64,000 bases of DNA from Paludibacter sp. (GCA_028710415.1 JAQTUE010000010.1:62001-126000), one strand, 5' to 3'; shown: positions 55,076 through 63,283, counted from the stretch's first letter. Numbers and translations: made by a program. Notes: a model not told the origin generated them from the sequence alone.

Positions 55076-56746
55076 ATGGATAAACAAGTCACTATTTATT
55101 GTAAAAACACAAAATCATACCACATTTATCCTTTAGGCACTTCTGTCATAGAAATATACAATGATCTCAACATCCGGTTAAAGTATCCCGTCATGGCTGC
55201 ACGGGTGAATTATAAGGTGGAGGATTTGAACTTTTTGATTTATAAACCCAAGGATATTGAGTTTATAGACTTAAGCACCCCTTCGGGTATGCGTGTTTAT
55301 GTACGCAGCCTTAGTATGGTAATGGCCAAGGCGGTATCCGAACTTTATCCACAAGCTACACTGCGCATTGAGCATCCTATTTCAAAAGGATATTATTGCA
55401 AGCTGGATAACCTGGGGCAACCTGTCACCCGTGAAGTGATTGCACGGATTAAGGAACGCGTCAACAAGATTATCGCTCAGGGCAAACGCATTGTCTGTGA
55501 AGAAAAGCAGACCCGGGAAGTAAAGGAGTTATTCATCAACCAGGTACACCAACAGGATAAGATCGCTCTTTTCGAAACCCTGGGCAATCCTTATTTCCGC
55601 TTCTTTCGGATCGATGATTTTATTGATTATTACAACGGGGTTCTGTTGCCATCCACCGATTACCTGACCATTTATGATTTAGTTGAATACTATGATGGCC
55701 TGCTGATCCGTATTCCAAACCGGGAATTCCCTGTAGAACTGGAAGAAGTGATTCTGTTGCCTAAGATGTACGATATCTTTAAGGAATATGTCGGCTGGAA
55801 TAAGATTTTGAACCTGAACAATGTTGCCGATTTCAATATCGCCTGTCGCAACAACCAGTCGTTTAACCTGATCAAGGTCTCGGAAGCCCTCCATGAAAAG
55901 AAGGTGGCTTCCATTGCCGATATGGTCTCCCAACGTTCCGAAAAGGTGCGTTTTGTGCTGGTGTCAGGCCCCTCGTCATCAGGCAAGACTACTTTCAGCA
56001 TGCGGCTTTCTATTCAGTTGATTGTCTGCGGACTCAAACCGGTAGTCCTGTCCCTGGATAACTATTTCGTAAACCGTGAAGATACACCCCTTGATGAGAA
56101 TGGTGACTGGGACTTTGAGCACCTGCATTCACTGGATTTAAATCTGTTCAACCAGCATCTCAAACAATTACTGAATGGAGAGGAAATTGAAATCCCGTTC
56201 TTTAATTTTGAAGACGGCAAGCGTTATTACAAAGGGGAAAAGCTGAAACTTCAGGAAGACAGCATATTAATCATGGAAGGGATTCATGCCCTGAACCCCG
56301 ATTTAATACCCGATATCCCTGTTGAAACTACTTTTAAAATATATGTATCAGCCCTGACCACCATCTCTATTGATAACCATAACTGGATACCTACAACCGA
56401 TACACGGTTGCTTCGACGCATCATTCGCGATTACCGCTACCGCAATTATTCTGCCCGCGAAACCATTGCCCGATGGCCAAGTGTACGCAGGGGAGAAGAA
56501 AAATGGATTTTCCCCTATCAGGAAAATGCGGATGTGTTGTTTAACTCCGCCCTGTTGTTCGAACTGGCAGTGCTCAAAAGGCATGCAGAACCTATTCTGG
56601 CTGAAGTCCCCAAGTATTGCGACGAATACACCGAGACTCACCGGTTGATAAAATTCCTGAATTATTTTGTGCCGATTCATGACCGTGAAATACCGCCAAC
56701 CTCCCTGTTGCGTGAATTTGTAGGGGGTAGCAGTTTTAGGTATTAA
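55076..56746 (+). CDS. Nucleoside kinase (AARS-like N-terminal domains fused to uridine-kinase domain)
   Basis: A 556-residue protein of the Bacteroidetes uridine kinase-like family. The N-terminal part (about 1-200) resembles the TGS and second additional domains of threonyl-tRNA synthetase, with YCKNTKSYHIYPLGTS and GYYCKLDNLGQPV. The kinase domain (about 290-500) has the P-loop VSGPSSSGKTTFSMRL (Lys 304), SLDNYFVNREDTP, DWDFEHLHSLDL and IMEGIHALNPDL. It probably phosphorylates uridine or cytidine; the presence of a tRNA-synthetase-like leader suggests a sensing role that is not known. Cytosolic, with no near partner in an operon. Confidence 0.88.
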   Translation: MDKQVTIYCKNTKSYHIYPLGTSVIEIYNDLNIRLKYPVMAARVNYKVEDLNFLIYKPKDIEFIDLSTPSGMRVYVRSLSMVMAKAVSELYPQATLRIEHPISKGYYCKLDNLGQPVTREVIARIKERVNKIIAQGKRIVCEEKQTREVKELFINQVHQQDKIALFETLGNPYFRFFRIDDFIDYYNGVLLPSTDYLTIYDLVEYYDGLLIRIPNREFPVELEEVILLPKMYDIFKEYVGWNKILNLNNVADFNIACRNNQSFNLIKVSEALHEKKVASIADMVSQRSEKVRFVLVSGPSSSGKTTFSMRLSIQLIVCGLKPVVLSLDNYFVNREDTPLDENGDWDFEHLHSLDLNLFNQHLKQLLNGEEIEIPFFNFEDGKRYYKGEKLKLQEDSILIMEGIHALNPDLIPDIPVETTFKIYVSALTTISIDNHNWIPTTDTRLLRRIIRDYRYRNYSARETIARWPSVRRGEEKWIFPYQENADVLFNSALLFELAVLKRHAEPILAEVPKYCDEYTETHRLIKFLNYFVPIHDREIPPTSLLREFVGGSSFRY

Positions 56747-56808
56747 TTAATATTAATTAAATTAACGCTTGAATCTCCTTGTAATCATTTCAATTAAAAA
56801 ATATTTCG

Positions 56809-56816
56809 TATTTTTG
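56809..56816 (+). promoter_or_regulatory. Candidate -7 box of the outer-membrane barrel gene
   Basis: TATTTTTG matches TAnnTTTG, 42 bp before the ATG. No TTTG at the expected -33 distance. Confidence 0.4.
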
Positions 56817-56858
56817 TTACAATATTTGTATAGTTAAAATAATACTGCCAAATTAATA

Positions 56859-57617
56859 ATGAAAAGATTACTCTTATCTGTTTTAATTGTTTTGTTTTCT
56901 TATGGCGGACTTAGCGCACAGAGGCGGGGAGGTAGAGGCTTGGTGGACCGAAGTCATGAGAGTTTGAGCTATCTTGTTGTATCAATCGGCCCTGAATATT
57001 GTTACTCGGATACCCAGGGAGATTTATGGTATCAGATGAGCTTTAAGAATAATGACATGTCCATTGGTTACCGGACAACCTATTCAAATAATTTAGGGTA
57101 TAAGGTGACATTCAATAATAGCAATTTTACAGGGAATGATACCGGTTCCAAATATGCAAGACGTTATTCCTATTCTTCAAATGTCATGCAACTGAGTCTT
57201 CAGGGTGAATACTCTCTTAAAATCGGACGTCATTATTATTATCGTCCGACACCGAATTCAATCTATGGGTTTGCAGGTGCAGGGATGTTGAGAAGCAATG
57301 CCAACCTCTATATAGGCAGTGATTACAGGGATAATTACATTTACAGGTCAAAGAATATTTCCCCGTATATTCCTTTTGATATTTCCCCTTTTGTTCATTT
57401 TGGGCTTGGATATCAATATAATTTCAATAATAATTTTGTAATTGGTGCTGAGTTTAATTTCAAATATGCCTTTTCCGATTATATCGATGGTTTTAAGCCT
57501 CCTACTATTGATTTAAACAATGGTACAAAAATGGTCTCAAAAAGCAATGATGTTTTTGGTGGCATATCGTTTACTGTCTCCTATTTATTAGGTTCTGCTT
57601 ACCTCAAAAGAAATTAA
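56859..57617 (+). CDS. Outer-membrane beta-barrel protein, uncharacterised
   Basis: A 252-residue protein with a signal peptide ending GGLSAQ. A short RRGGRG basic stretch follows. The rest alternates hydrophobic and polar residues in strand-length blocks, with many aromatic residues at strand ends (YRTTYSNNLGYKVTF, SVMLRS-like GAGMLRSNANLYIG, FVIGAEFNFKYAFSDY, SFTVSYLLGSAYL). Such a pattern indicates an eight-stranded barrel of the OmpW/PorT size class. No known function. The next gene, on the other strand, stops one base away, so there is no room for a terminator between them. Confidence 0.7.
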   Translation: MKRLLLSVLIVLFSYGGLSAQRRGGRGLVDRSHESLSYLVVSIGPEYCYSDTQGDLWYQMSFKNNDMSIGYRTTYSNNLGYKVTFNNSNFTGNDTGSKYARRYSYSSNVMQLSLQGEYSLKIGRHYYYRPTPNSIYGFAGAGMLRSNANLYIGSDYRDNYIYRSKNISPYIPFDISPFVHFGLGYQYNFNNNFVIGAEFNFKYAFSDYIDGFKPPTIDLNNGTKMVSKSNDVFGGISFTVSYLLGSAYLKRN

Positions 57618-57618
57618 T

Positions 57619-58617
57619 TCAATCCTTAGGGTGTGTGATCGTATCGAGCACCTTTGTTGTTCGGGCACCGCTTATACCCGTACTGGGCGATATTCCGTCA
57701 CCCCTTAATTCATCCACTATTATCCGGATAAGAGGCTCCTGGATCGGTTGGGTATGGGTAATGATAAACTCTTCGTTTCCACCTTCTGCAGTGTTCACCT
57801 GAATAATCATGGGGCTCCCGAACGTGTTGAAAGTCAGTTCTCCTTTAGATCCCACAATCCTTGTACTATCCCTTTCTGAGACTTTTTCAGTTGTAAAGCA
57901 CCACATCCCGGTACCCAGCACTCCGTTTTCAAACAGGAACGATGCCGTCACAATGTCATCGGCAGGATACATTCCCGCCTGGTTAGCACTTATTCCTTTT
58001 GATTCAGTAATGGGTCCGAACAGGAAATCAAGGTAATCCAGCTGATGGGAAGCCAGGTCATGGAAGTATCCTCCTCCGGCAATTTCAGGGATTACCCGCC
58101 AGTTAGTTGCAAGGTTGGCAATGATCTCAGTCTGCAGGGGCTGGTACATTTCAATGTTCACAAACCTTATGTTCCCCAATTTCCCGTTTTCTATCAATTC
58201 CTTTACTTTCAGGAACCCGGGCAATGTCCTCCGGTAATAGGCAGTGAAGAGTGGCACGTTGGCTTGTTGGCAGGCATTTATCATGGTCAGGCATTCTGCA
58301 TAGGTGTTGGCCATGGGTTTTTCCACGTAGACTGCTTTCCCTGCTTTTGCACATTTCAGGGTCAGTGCGGCATGAGTATCCGGCGGGGTGGCTATGTACA
58401 CGGCATTTATTTCATCGTCATTCAATAGTTCGTCCAGGTCGGTAGTCCATTGCCCAATGCCGTGCCGCAATGCAAAATCAGCCGCCTTTGCTGCATTCCT
58501 GCGCATCACCATCTTTACTTCCGAATGCGGTATTTCAGACATCGCCGGTGCGCTTTTCACCTCGCACACATCCCCGGCCCCTATGATACCCCACACAACT
58601 TTCTCCAACTTTTCCAT
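57619..58617 (-). CDS. Gfo/Idh/MocA-family oxidoreductase
   Basis: Start set at 58617 (MEKLEKVVWGIIGAGDVCE), which begins the Rossmann strand properly; ten upstream codons are excess. The 332-residue protein shows GIIGAGDVCEV for NAD(P), VYIATPPDTHAALTL, the catalytic lysine in AVYVEKPMANTYAE, and AGGGYFHDLASHQLDYLDFLFG as the usual substrate-side motif. The family oxidises or reduces sugars and sugar derivatives. The substrate is not readable, though sugar-acid metabolism would suit the neighbouring pectin locus; this is only a guess. Convergent with the barrel gene at a 1-bp distance. Confidence 0.88.
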   Translation of the reverse strand: MEKLEKVVWGIIGAGDVCEVKSAPAMSEIPHSEVKMVMRRNAAKAADFALRHGIGQWTTDLDELLNDDEINAVYIATPPDTHAALTLKCAKAGKAVYVEKPMANTYAECLTMINACQQANVPLFTAYYRRTLPGFLKVKELIENGKLGNIRFVNIEMYQPLQTEIIANLATNWRVIPEIAGGGYFHDLASHQLDYLDFLFGPITESKGISANQAGMYPADDIVTASFLFENGVLGTGMWCFTTEKVSERDSTRIVGSKGELTFNTFGSPMIIQVNTAEGGNEEFIITHTQPIQEPLIRIIVDELRGDGISPSTGISGARTTKVLDTITHPKD

Positions 58618-58825
58618 AGTTTGATTCTTTGAAGCAAAAATAATCAATTAGTTTTAAGATTTATCCGGATAAGTACATGCTCGAAATTAGTTTATACTTT
58701 GATAATGCATTAAGTTGTTGTATTTCAAATAGTAAACGTAAAACAATAATATAAACTAATTAGCGTGTAGTACTTAGGTTGTAAAAGCATGAAAATAAAT
58801 ACTGCTTCCCAACGGAGCTACAATA

Positions 58826-58930
58826 CTATTCATATATACAAAGGAACATGTCTGTTGTTGAGCTACAAGTATCCCTGCAACAAGTAATCCCATTTTCTTA
58901 TATAATGATGGTACTATCCGTAAGGAAAGA
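58826..58930 (-). pseudogene. Degenerate toxin-tip fragment (copy D)
   Basis: On the minus strand, AAATGGGATTACTTGTTGCA and the following bases correspond to the tip copy at 61307-61483 (AAATGGGGTGCTGGTTGCAG). One frame reads CRDTCSSTTDMFLCIYE then stop, comparable with CRDSYSQRKGLTSVQ. There is no start codon, and no immunity gene follows to the left. The rest of 58618-59088 holds only a small palindrome at 59015-59034. Confidence 0.45.
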
Positions 58931-59014
58931 TTGAATTGGTCTATTAATGAATATGGGTTTATTAAGAAATATGATTGTGATAGGATATCTGGTTTTATTA
59001 GGATTTATGGGGAC

Positions 59015-59034
59015 TCGCGATTTCCATATCGCGA
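59015..59034. repeat. Short intergenic palindrome
   Basis: TCGCGATTTCCATATCGCGA: 7-bp arms around a 6-nt loop. Confidence 0.5.
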
Positions 59035-59088
59035 AAGTAAGAGCCAATTTTTTTCACCAACATCCCATCAGCAACACCATTTACTCAT

Positions 59089-59295
59089 TTAATGGAGTTC
59101 ATTACCGGGAGGACAAGAATTATTAAAACGGGCATTTGCATGGATTGCATTAAGTAGTTCTTTGCTCAATTGTCCTTTCTTTTTCCTGTCCTGAAACAAA
59201 GTTTCTTGCGGGAGAATTTGTTTGTTCAAAATTTCCCTTTCCTTTGCCATTTGGTCAATAACTTTGATTCCAGTAATTATTTTTTGTTCACTCAT
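59089..59295 (-). CDS. Small hypothetical protein
   Basis: A 68-residue charged protein without membrane segment or signal peptide (MSEQKIITGIKVIDQMAKER, then RKKKGQLSKELLNAIHANAR). Helical throughout by composition. It starts 11 bp after the stop of the gene at 59307-59549, so the two are probably co-expressed. I do not recognise it. It could be a small partner in a toxin-antitoxin-like pair, or a truncated gene. Confidence 0.45.
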   Translation of the reverse strand: MSEQKIITGIKVIDQMAKEREILNKQILPQETLFQDRKKKGQLSKELLNAIHANARFNNSCPPGNELH

Positions 59296-59306
59296 AAGGT
59301 ATTAGA

Positions 59307-59549
59307 TTATATCCATTCGTGATGCCGGTTAATCATGGTTTCTTGTGTAATACCCAAACCTACTCCGGCAACTCTCACCGATTGTTCAATACGTTCTTTC
59401 TTTTCTGTATCGGTAAAACTGCAAGGAGATTTCTTTTTTCTAACCTGACGAAAATAAGTAACAAGTTCCAGGATGACAACTTCGTTGGTTTCATCCAGAA
59501 TATCTTTTATAAGATTTACTTTCTGTGTATTCAATTCGATAGCTGTCAT
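59307..59549 (-). CDS. Small antitoxin-like protein
   Basis: An 80-residue protein. The first half (MTAIELNTQKVNLIKDILDE followed by TNEVVILELVTYFRQVRKK) is the form typical of addiction-module antitoxin N-termini in Bacteroidetes. The second half (FTDTEKKERIEQSVRVAGVG) is helical. The usual RelE or HipA-like partner is not next to it; only the 68-residue gene follows, 11 bp later. It may be the remaining half of a toxin-antitoxin system. Confidence 0.5.
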   Translation of the reverse strand: MTAIELNTQKVNLIKDILDETNEVVILELVTYFRQVRKKKSPCSFTDTEKKERIEQSVRVAGVGLGITQETMINRHHEWI

Positions 59550-59689
59550 AATTGTTGTTTTATTTATTCCATGTAAAAATAATACTTATTTTTCAATTAT
59601 GTGTAAAACAATAGTTCAAAGAACGTTTCGTTTCTCTTTTTGTTCTTAAGTCCCTCCGGATCTAAGCAAACTTATTCCACATATACTAA

Positions 59690-59875
59690 TAATCGTACCG
59701 ATCTTTTCATTCAAAATAAGGATATATCCGATAAGACAGGGGGAAATCTCTCGTTCTAAATCTTTATTTTAGCGACTCAAAGATCCTTATAATACAAGAG
59801 GCTGGGATTTATAAATCCCAGCCACATGCATTACCATTTTTTCATTTAATTAAAGACATATCCGGAAGGACGGGT
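59690..59875. repeat. Two weak copies of the toxin-tip junction sequence (F, E) around a 24-bp palindrome
   Basis: AAGGATATATCCGATAAGACA (shared first part, near 59722) and GACATATCCGGAAGGACGGG (near 59852) match the junction sequences next to the tips at 61470 and 62090. Between them, GGCTGGGATTTA and TAAATCCCAGCC at 59800-59823 form a perfect palindrome. No frame survives. This accounts for most of the gap 59550-60022. Confidence 0.4.
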
Positions 59876-60022
59876 TATTACCACATAAGGTGGTATTGAA
59901 TAATTATTTTCAGCGTGTGGATACTCACTTGTCCATATCTGTAAAATTGTGAGCATACATTCACCAATTTTAATCGTATTTGACTTTATGTTGTTTATTT
60001 TTGTAACACTAAATGTAATACA

Positions 60023-60559
60023 TTACATGATTTTTTCTGGCCTAAGTATTTTGATATTATTAAAAATATTTTCATAAAATGATATTTTTTCTTCTGTAAC
60101 ATTCTCATATATAATAGTTATTCCATATTTAAAATAATTATCTTCTCGGAAATATCTTTTCCCTTTGAATTCGTTTTTCTTTGAATCATTGTAACCCCTT
60201 AATATTCTAATATCTTTATCAAGTATAAATTTTCCTGTTAGAGTGTATTTTGTTAAATCAGTAAGTGGAAGTTTAACCATGGAGCCACAATGAATTGTTA
60301 CAGTTACTGAATCCAAGGGAATAATGAAATATTGGAAAAACCCTTCTTCATAAGAACTCGAATGTTTATATTTCAACTTAGGTAATTCAATAATTATTTT
60401 TTCATTAGACCAAGATATTGTATCAATTTTAGTTATTGTTTTGTTTTTTGAAATAGGATTAACAATAAACAAAGAGTCATTACTTTTTAAGATATTCTGT
60501 GAATAACTTAAATTATTAAGAAATATAAAAAATATAATAGTATTAATGATTTGATTCAT
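60023..60559 (-). CDS. Exported protein, probable immunity protein of the HExxxH tip
   Basis: Start set at 60559 (MNQIINTIIFFIFLNNLSYS), which gives a signal peptide; the longer frame has no family support. The 178-residue mature protein is of beta type (ITKIDTISWSNEKIIIELP, FFQYFIIPLDSVTVTIHCGS) and A+T-rich in codon use. I do not recognise a family. Its start overlaps the end of the toxin-like fragment 60543-60839 by 17 bp, the arrangement of toxin-immunity pairs. The signal peptide suggests protection in the periplasm, or a lipid-free secreted immunity factor. Inference only. Confidence 0.6.
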   Translation of the reverse strand: MNQIINTIIFFIFLNNLSYSQNILKSNDSLFIVNPISKNKTITKIDTISWSNEKIIIELPKLKYKHSSSYEEGFFQYFIIPLDSVTVTIHCGSMVKLPLTDLTKYTLTGKFILDKDIRILRGYNDSKKNEFKGKRYFREDNYFKYGITIIYENVTEEKISFYENIFNNIKILRPEKIM

Positions 60560-60839
60560 AATTTTTTTCTGTTTCATTTTGAACATTGTTAATTTGTATA
60601 TGAAGCAAGATATTTGCATCAATCGTTATTGTTTCGTAATCAATCATTGGATAACTATAAGATTGAATATAATCTCCCTGCATTTTTGTTGCAAAATTTA
60701 AAGTTGGTGAATAAACATTTGTAGCAGTCCGAGGTTGATGACTAGCTTTATTAGCATCTCTCGTTTGTTCATACATATAACCATGCCCAAAACCTTCATG
60801 AGCAGTATTTTTTACCCGACCATCCGGATATAGGCAATC
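60543..60839 (-). pseudogene. Toxin C-terminal fragment with HExxxH motif
   Basis: An open frame of 98 codons begins immediately after an in-frame TAA and has no start in its first 21 codons. It reads YPDGRVKNTAHEGFGHGYMY near its beginning, where HEGFGH could be a zinc-protease-like site (residues 14-19). The rest has no known motif. It ends by overlapping the next gene by 17 bp. I interpret it as the detached C-terminal domain of a polymorphic (Rhs-like) toxin. An ATG at codon 22 could start a 77-residue product that would lack the motif. Confidence 0.55.
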
Positions 60840-60848
60840 TTATTCAGC

Positions 60849-61310
60849 TTAAATAGGTGCAAGGAGCTTTACCTTATTTAATGTGTCACCAGGATCACCT
60901 TTATTAATTACTTTTAAACCTACATCCAATCGCTGAAGTGTATCAATTGTTTTTTCTCCGATAATTGTTTCCAATAAAATGGTATCTAAATTACATTTAA
61001 TAATTTTATAACTGGGAATTTTATTTATAATCAATATTGAATCATTGGTTAATGACCAACTATTAATATCTTCATTATCATATTTATCTGTTACTGATCT
61101 TATATTCCCTAATTTATCAACCCAATAAGATTTAAAGTTCCTATGATTATCAAATCGTTTTATGTTCAAATACTTTTTACCATCGCTCCACATTTGATTT
61201 GATTCCCAATATTGGGCGCTATCCCTACAAATTATATATTTAAGATTATCTTTTTTTGGAGTACAACATATCATTGTAATTAAAAGAAATACTATAAGAA
61301 ATTTATTCAT
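60849..61310 (-). CDS. Exported hypothetical protein, candidate immunity protein
   Basis: A 153-residue protein with an N-terminal signal (MNKFLIVFLLITMICCTPKK). The ITMICC end could be a lipobox, so an inner-face or outer-face lipoprotein is possible. The body is beta-rich with strong Asp/Ile/Asn use (YLNIKRFDNHRNFKSYWVDK). Its ATG shares the bases ATGA with the stop of the tip fragment 61307-61483, so they were translationally coupled. No family is recognised. Confidence 0.6.
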   Translation of the reverse strand: MNKFLIVFLLITMICCTPKKDNLKYIICRDSAQYWESNQMWSDGKKYLNIKRFDNHRNFKSYWVDKLGNIRSVTDKYDNEDINSWSLTNDSILIINKIPSYKIIKCNLDTILLETIIGEKTIDTLQRLDVGLKVINKGDPGDTLNKVKLLAPI

Positions 61311-61483
61311 TGCTTTTTATTTTTTTTTGATTGATCAATTGTTTGTCCGTTCCATGGATTTGCAATCTGATTTAGTTGTACAGAGGTTAATCCCTTTCGT
61401 TGAGAATAGCTATCTCTGCAACCAGCACCCCATTTCCTTATTTGATATTGGACGTATTCGAAAGGACAGAGGGGAATTTTAAA
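61307..61483 (-). pseudogene. Toxin-tip fragment (copy A), best preserved
   Basis: 58 open codons without a start read WGAGCRDSYSQRKGLTSVQ then LNQIANPWNGQTIDQSKKNK and a TGA. The frame begins after an in-frame TGA and overlaps the end of the upstream gene 61438-61944 in another frame. Similar tips, in varying decay, occur at 58826, 61959 and 62600. The TGA is fused to the next ATG. I infer the displaced C-terminus of a larger Rhs-type toxin. Confidence 0.6.
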
Positions 61484-61944
61484 TCAATTTTTTCCCCTTT
61501 TAATTCTCTATAGAATACTGGTAAATCATAATACACTTTAATGTGACTTCTGATAATACTATCACAATTATCTTTTTGCCAATCAAGCCCTTTGAGACTA
61601 AAGTTTTTGTGTATTAAAAAGTAACATTCCTTATGTTCAGTTGTGTGATTTGCTTGAACTATTATCCATTCTTTGTTGAATTTTATATCTTCGATCTTTA
61701 CATGATACATATTATCGCTTGAAGGTATTATATAAGCACCACTATAAACTGTTCGTCCGCTTGGACGGTCATTATAAACTATAATCTGTACTCCACCGTC
61801 CCAATCCATTGCATAAAGATTGTTTCCTAAACTATGACTTCCCCACATACTCGGACACCACCATTCAGAAGTCATAAAAAGCAAAACAATAATGACTAAT
61901 ACAGCGATTAGGATCAATAATACTTTTTTAAAAATCTTATTCAT
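61438..61944 (-). CDS. Membrane-anchored hypothetical protein, candidate immunity protein
   Basis: A 168-residue protein with an N-terminal membrane helix (about 7-27, VLLILIAVLVIIVLLFMTSEWW) and a beta-type periplasmic part (LYAMDWDGGVQIIVYNDRPS, VYSGAYIIPSS, CYFLIHKNFSLKGLDW). Its last codons (FPSVLSNTSNIK) are provided by the shared junction repeat, meaning the gene reads into the next cassette. It follows the tip fragment 61959-62081 after 14 bp. No family is recognised; similar small anchored proteins are common as immunity factors. Confidence 0.6.
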   Translation of the reverse strand: MNKIFKKVLLILIAVLVIIVLLFMTSEWWCPSMWGSHSLGNNLYAMDWDGGVQIIVYNDRPSGRTVYSGAYIIPSSDNMYHVKIEDIKFNKEWIIVQANHTTEHKECYFLIHKNFSLKGLDWQKDNCDSIIRSHIKVYYDLPVFYRELKGEKIDLKFPSVLSNTSNIK

Positions 61945-61958
61945 ATTATAAATTTATA

Positions 61959-62081
61959 TCATAAGTCTTTATTTTCTATAGTGTACTTTTCCTTTCCCAT
62001 AGGTTTTTCTATCTTATTATGTTGTGCAAAGGATAATTCCTTTCGTTGAGTATAGTTATACATGTAACCAGCATTCCATTT
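61959..62081 (-). pseudogene. Toxin-tip fragment (copy B)
   Basis: 40 open codons after an in-frame TAA read WNAGYMYNYTQRKELSFAQ then HNKIEKPMGKEKYTIENKD and stop. The first half aligns with copy A (AG-x-x-x-x-YxQRK); the second half differs. It ends 14 bp before the start of 61438-61944. Confidence 0.55.
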
Positions 62082-62114
62082 TTATTTAGTAAGGGACATA
62101 TCCGGAAAAACGAA

Positions 62115-62369
62115 TTATTCGAATGACAAAACCTCCATAAAATAATCGTATTTCTCAAAATCGAAGTTTACATCTATTATTTTATTTATTTCTAGAGCTT
62201 CTTTAAATCCAATCTCATAGCACATGTATAAGTAGTCCTCATCATTTTGATAGTGAATAAAAATTTCGTGTAATAAATTTATGTCTATCTCAAAAGAAAA
62301 CTTATTCACTAATAACTCTGTTTTTTTATCATAATAACATATGAATCTTCTGTAATCACTCATATCCAT
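62115..62369 (-). CDS. Small acidic soluble protein, candidate immunity protein
   Basis: I start it at 62369 (MDMSDYRRFICYYDKK); a longer frame to 62462 reads through the tail of a toxin fragment and a palindromic repeat and is probably not real. The 84-residue product is acidic and rich in Tyr, Phe, Asp and Glu (INLLHEIFIHYQNDEDYLYMC), a composition often seen in cytosolic immunity proteins. No family recognised. Its start lies 1-2 bp after the TAA of the fragment 62371-62502. Confidence 0.5.
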   Translation of the reverse strand: MDMSDYRRFICYYDKKTELLVNKFSFEIDINLLHEIFIHYQNDEDYLYMCYEIGFKEALEINKIIDVNFDFEKYDYFMEVLSFE

Positions 62370-62370
62370 T

Positions 62371-62502
62371 TTATTTAGGTTCAGTTTTTCTTTTAGGATC
62401 TCCGTCTTTTTTGGTTTTTTTACTGCCTTTGGGATCGTGTGCGCTCTTTTGGCTAAAGCCAATACCGTTTTCTCCTTTTAAAGAATGGGCTAAAGCCCAA
62501 TC
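62371..62502 (-). pseudogene. Toxin-tail fragment running through the palindromic repeat
   Basis: A 43-codon frame after an in-frame TAG reads DWALAHSLKGENGIGFSQKS, then AHDPKGSKKTKKDGDPKRKT and a TAA just before the next ATG. The basic Lys/Asp/Pro tail looks like a toxin end. Its first half is the translated palindrome repeat 62444-62584, so only the last 24 codons may be original. Confidence 0.4.
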
Positions 62503-62584
62503 CTATTGATTCCGATTGCCGCTTCTTGAATCAATAGACTCCAGCTTTAGCTGGAGAAATTAATTTAACAATTATATTGGCTTT
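62444..62584. repeat. 141-bp composite palindromic repeat (copy 1)
   Basis: Order of palindromes: TTGGCTAAAGCCAAT, TGGGCTAAAGCCCA, a TATTGATT/AATCAATA stem, CTCCAGCTTTAGCTGGAG, and a terminal TTGGCTTTA mirrored to the first. Almost identical to 63333-63480. All hairpins share the GCTAAAGC/GCTTTAGC core. Confidence 0.85.
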
Positions 62585-62599
62585 ATCTATAATGTCCAG

Positions 62600-62700
62600 T
62601 TACTGCGAGTATACAATCTTAGTTAGTTGTTCAAAACCGACTGCCTATAATGAGTAGCAGTTATCCTTGCAATCAGTTGCTATTTTTCTCATTTGTCAAG
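62600..62700 (-). pseudogene. Degenerate toxin-tip fragment (copy C)
   Basis: One frame reads TDCKDNCYSL, stop, AVGFEQLTKIVYSQ, stop, which parallels AGCRDSYSQRKGLTSVQLNQI of copy A. An internal stop shows it is dead. It follows the gene 62747-63283 on the minus strand. Confidence 0.45.
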
Positions 62701-62746
62701 TACAAATTCAGATGTACTGATATTTACGTTGTAAACTTATGCAAAT

Positions 62747-63283
62747 TCAATGTTTATTTTTCACTTTTGATTTGATCATTTCTTTATCTATTACTTCAAC
62801 ATTTAATTTCTCACTTGACTTAATTCTTATTTTTTTCTCCTTATAAAACAATTTTATTGTTGGGAGAATTTCAATTAAATCAGTCCTATAATCGTTATTA
62901 TTTGACTTTAAGAAGAGAGTCCCTAATAGTAAATTCACACCAACAGAATTTTCATATTGTTGATGTGGCAAGATTATCAACGAATCATTTTCCATGAAAG
63001 AAATGGAAAATCCATTTTGAGAACCATATCTATTTTTGTATTGAAACTGGATTATCATTTCAGATTTACGTGGATGAAGTATTATTACAGAATCCGTATT
63101 GTTTTTTAATACAAAATACAATTCTACAAATGGACCATCATTATCACCTTCTCTAAAATAATTTTTCGAAATGGGAACATTTATTTTTGAAACTTTTATA
63201 TTCTTTATTGAAAGAATAAATTGAGCATTAATATTCAAACACATGATGATTGCTATTGAGAATAAAATATGTTTTTTGTTCAT
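62747..63283 (-). CDS. Secreted hypothetical protein
   Basis: A 178-residue protein with a signal peptide ending NINAQF (residue 21). The mature part is a beta-sandwich by pattern (GPFVELYFVLKNNTDSVIIL, EMIIQFQYKN, DSLIILPHQQYENSVGV). It resembles exported Ig-like accessory or immunity proteins of Bacteroidetes. No family recognised. It is preceded on its strand by the second copy of the palindromic repeat, whose translated end (GIGFSQKS) is followed by a short unrelated tail and stop, as in the next cassette. It is followed by tip copy C. Confidence 0.6.
   Translation of the reverse strand: MNKKHILFSIAIIMCLNINAQFILSIKNIKVSKINVPISKNYFREGDNDGPFVELYFVLKNNTDSVIILHPRKSEMIIQFQYKNRYGSQNGFSISFMENDSLIILPHQQYENSVGVNLLLGTLFLKSNNNDYRTDLIEILPTIKLFYKEKKIRIKSSEKLNVEVIDKEMIKSKVKNKH

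Noticed and set aside
57615..57621. A shared terminator between the barrel gene and the oxidoreductase
   Set aside because: The stop codons are one base apart and I see no stem-loop with a T run spanning the junction.
62370..62462. N-terminal extension of the small acidic protein
   Set aside because: The extra codons are translated from a toxin tail in another frame and from the palindromic repeat; a start 1-2 bp after the preceding stop fits better.
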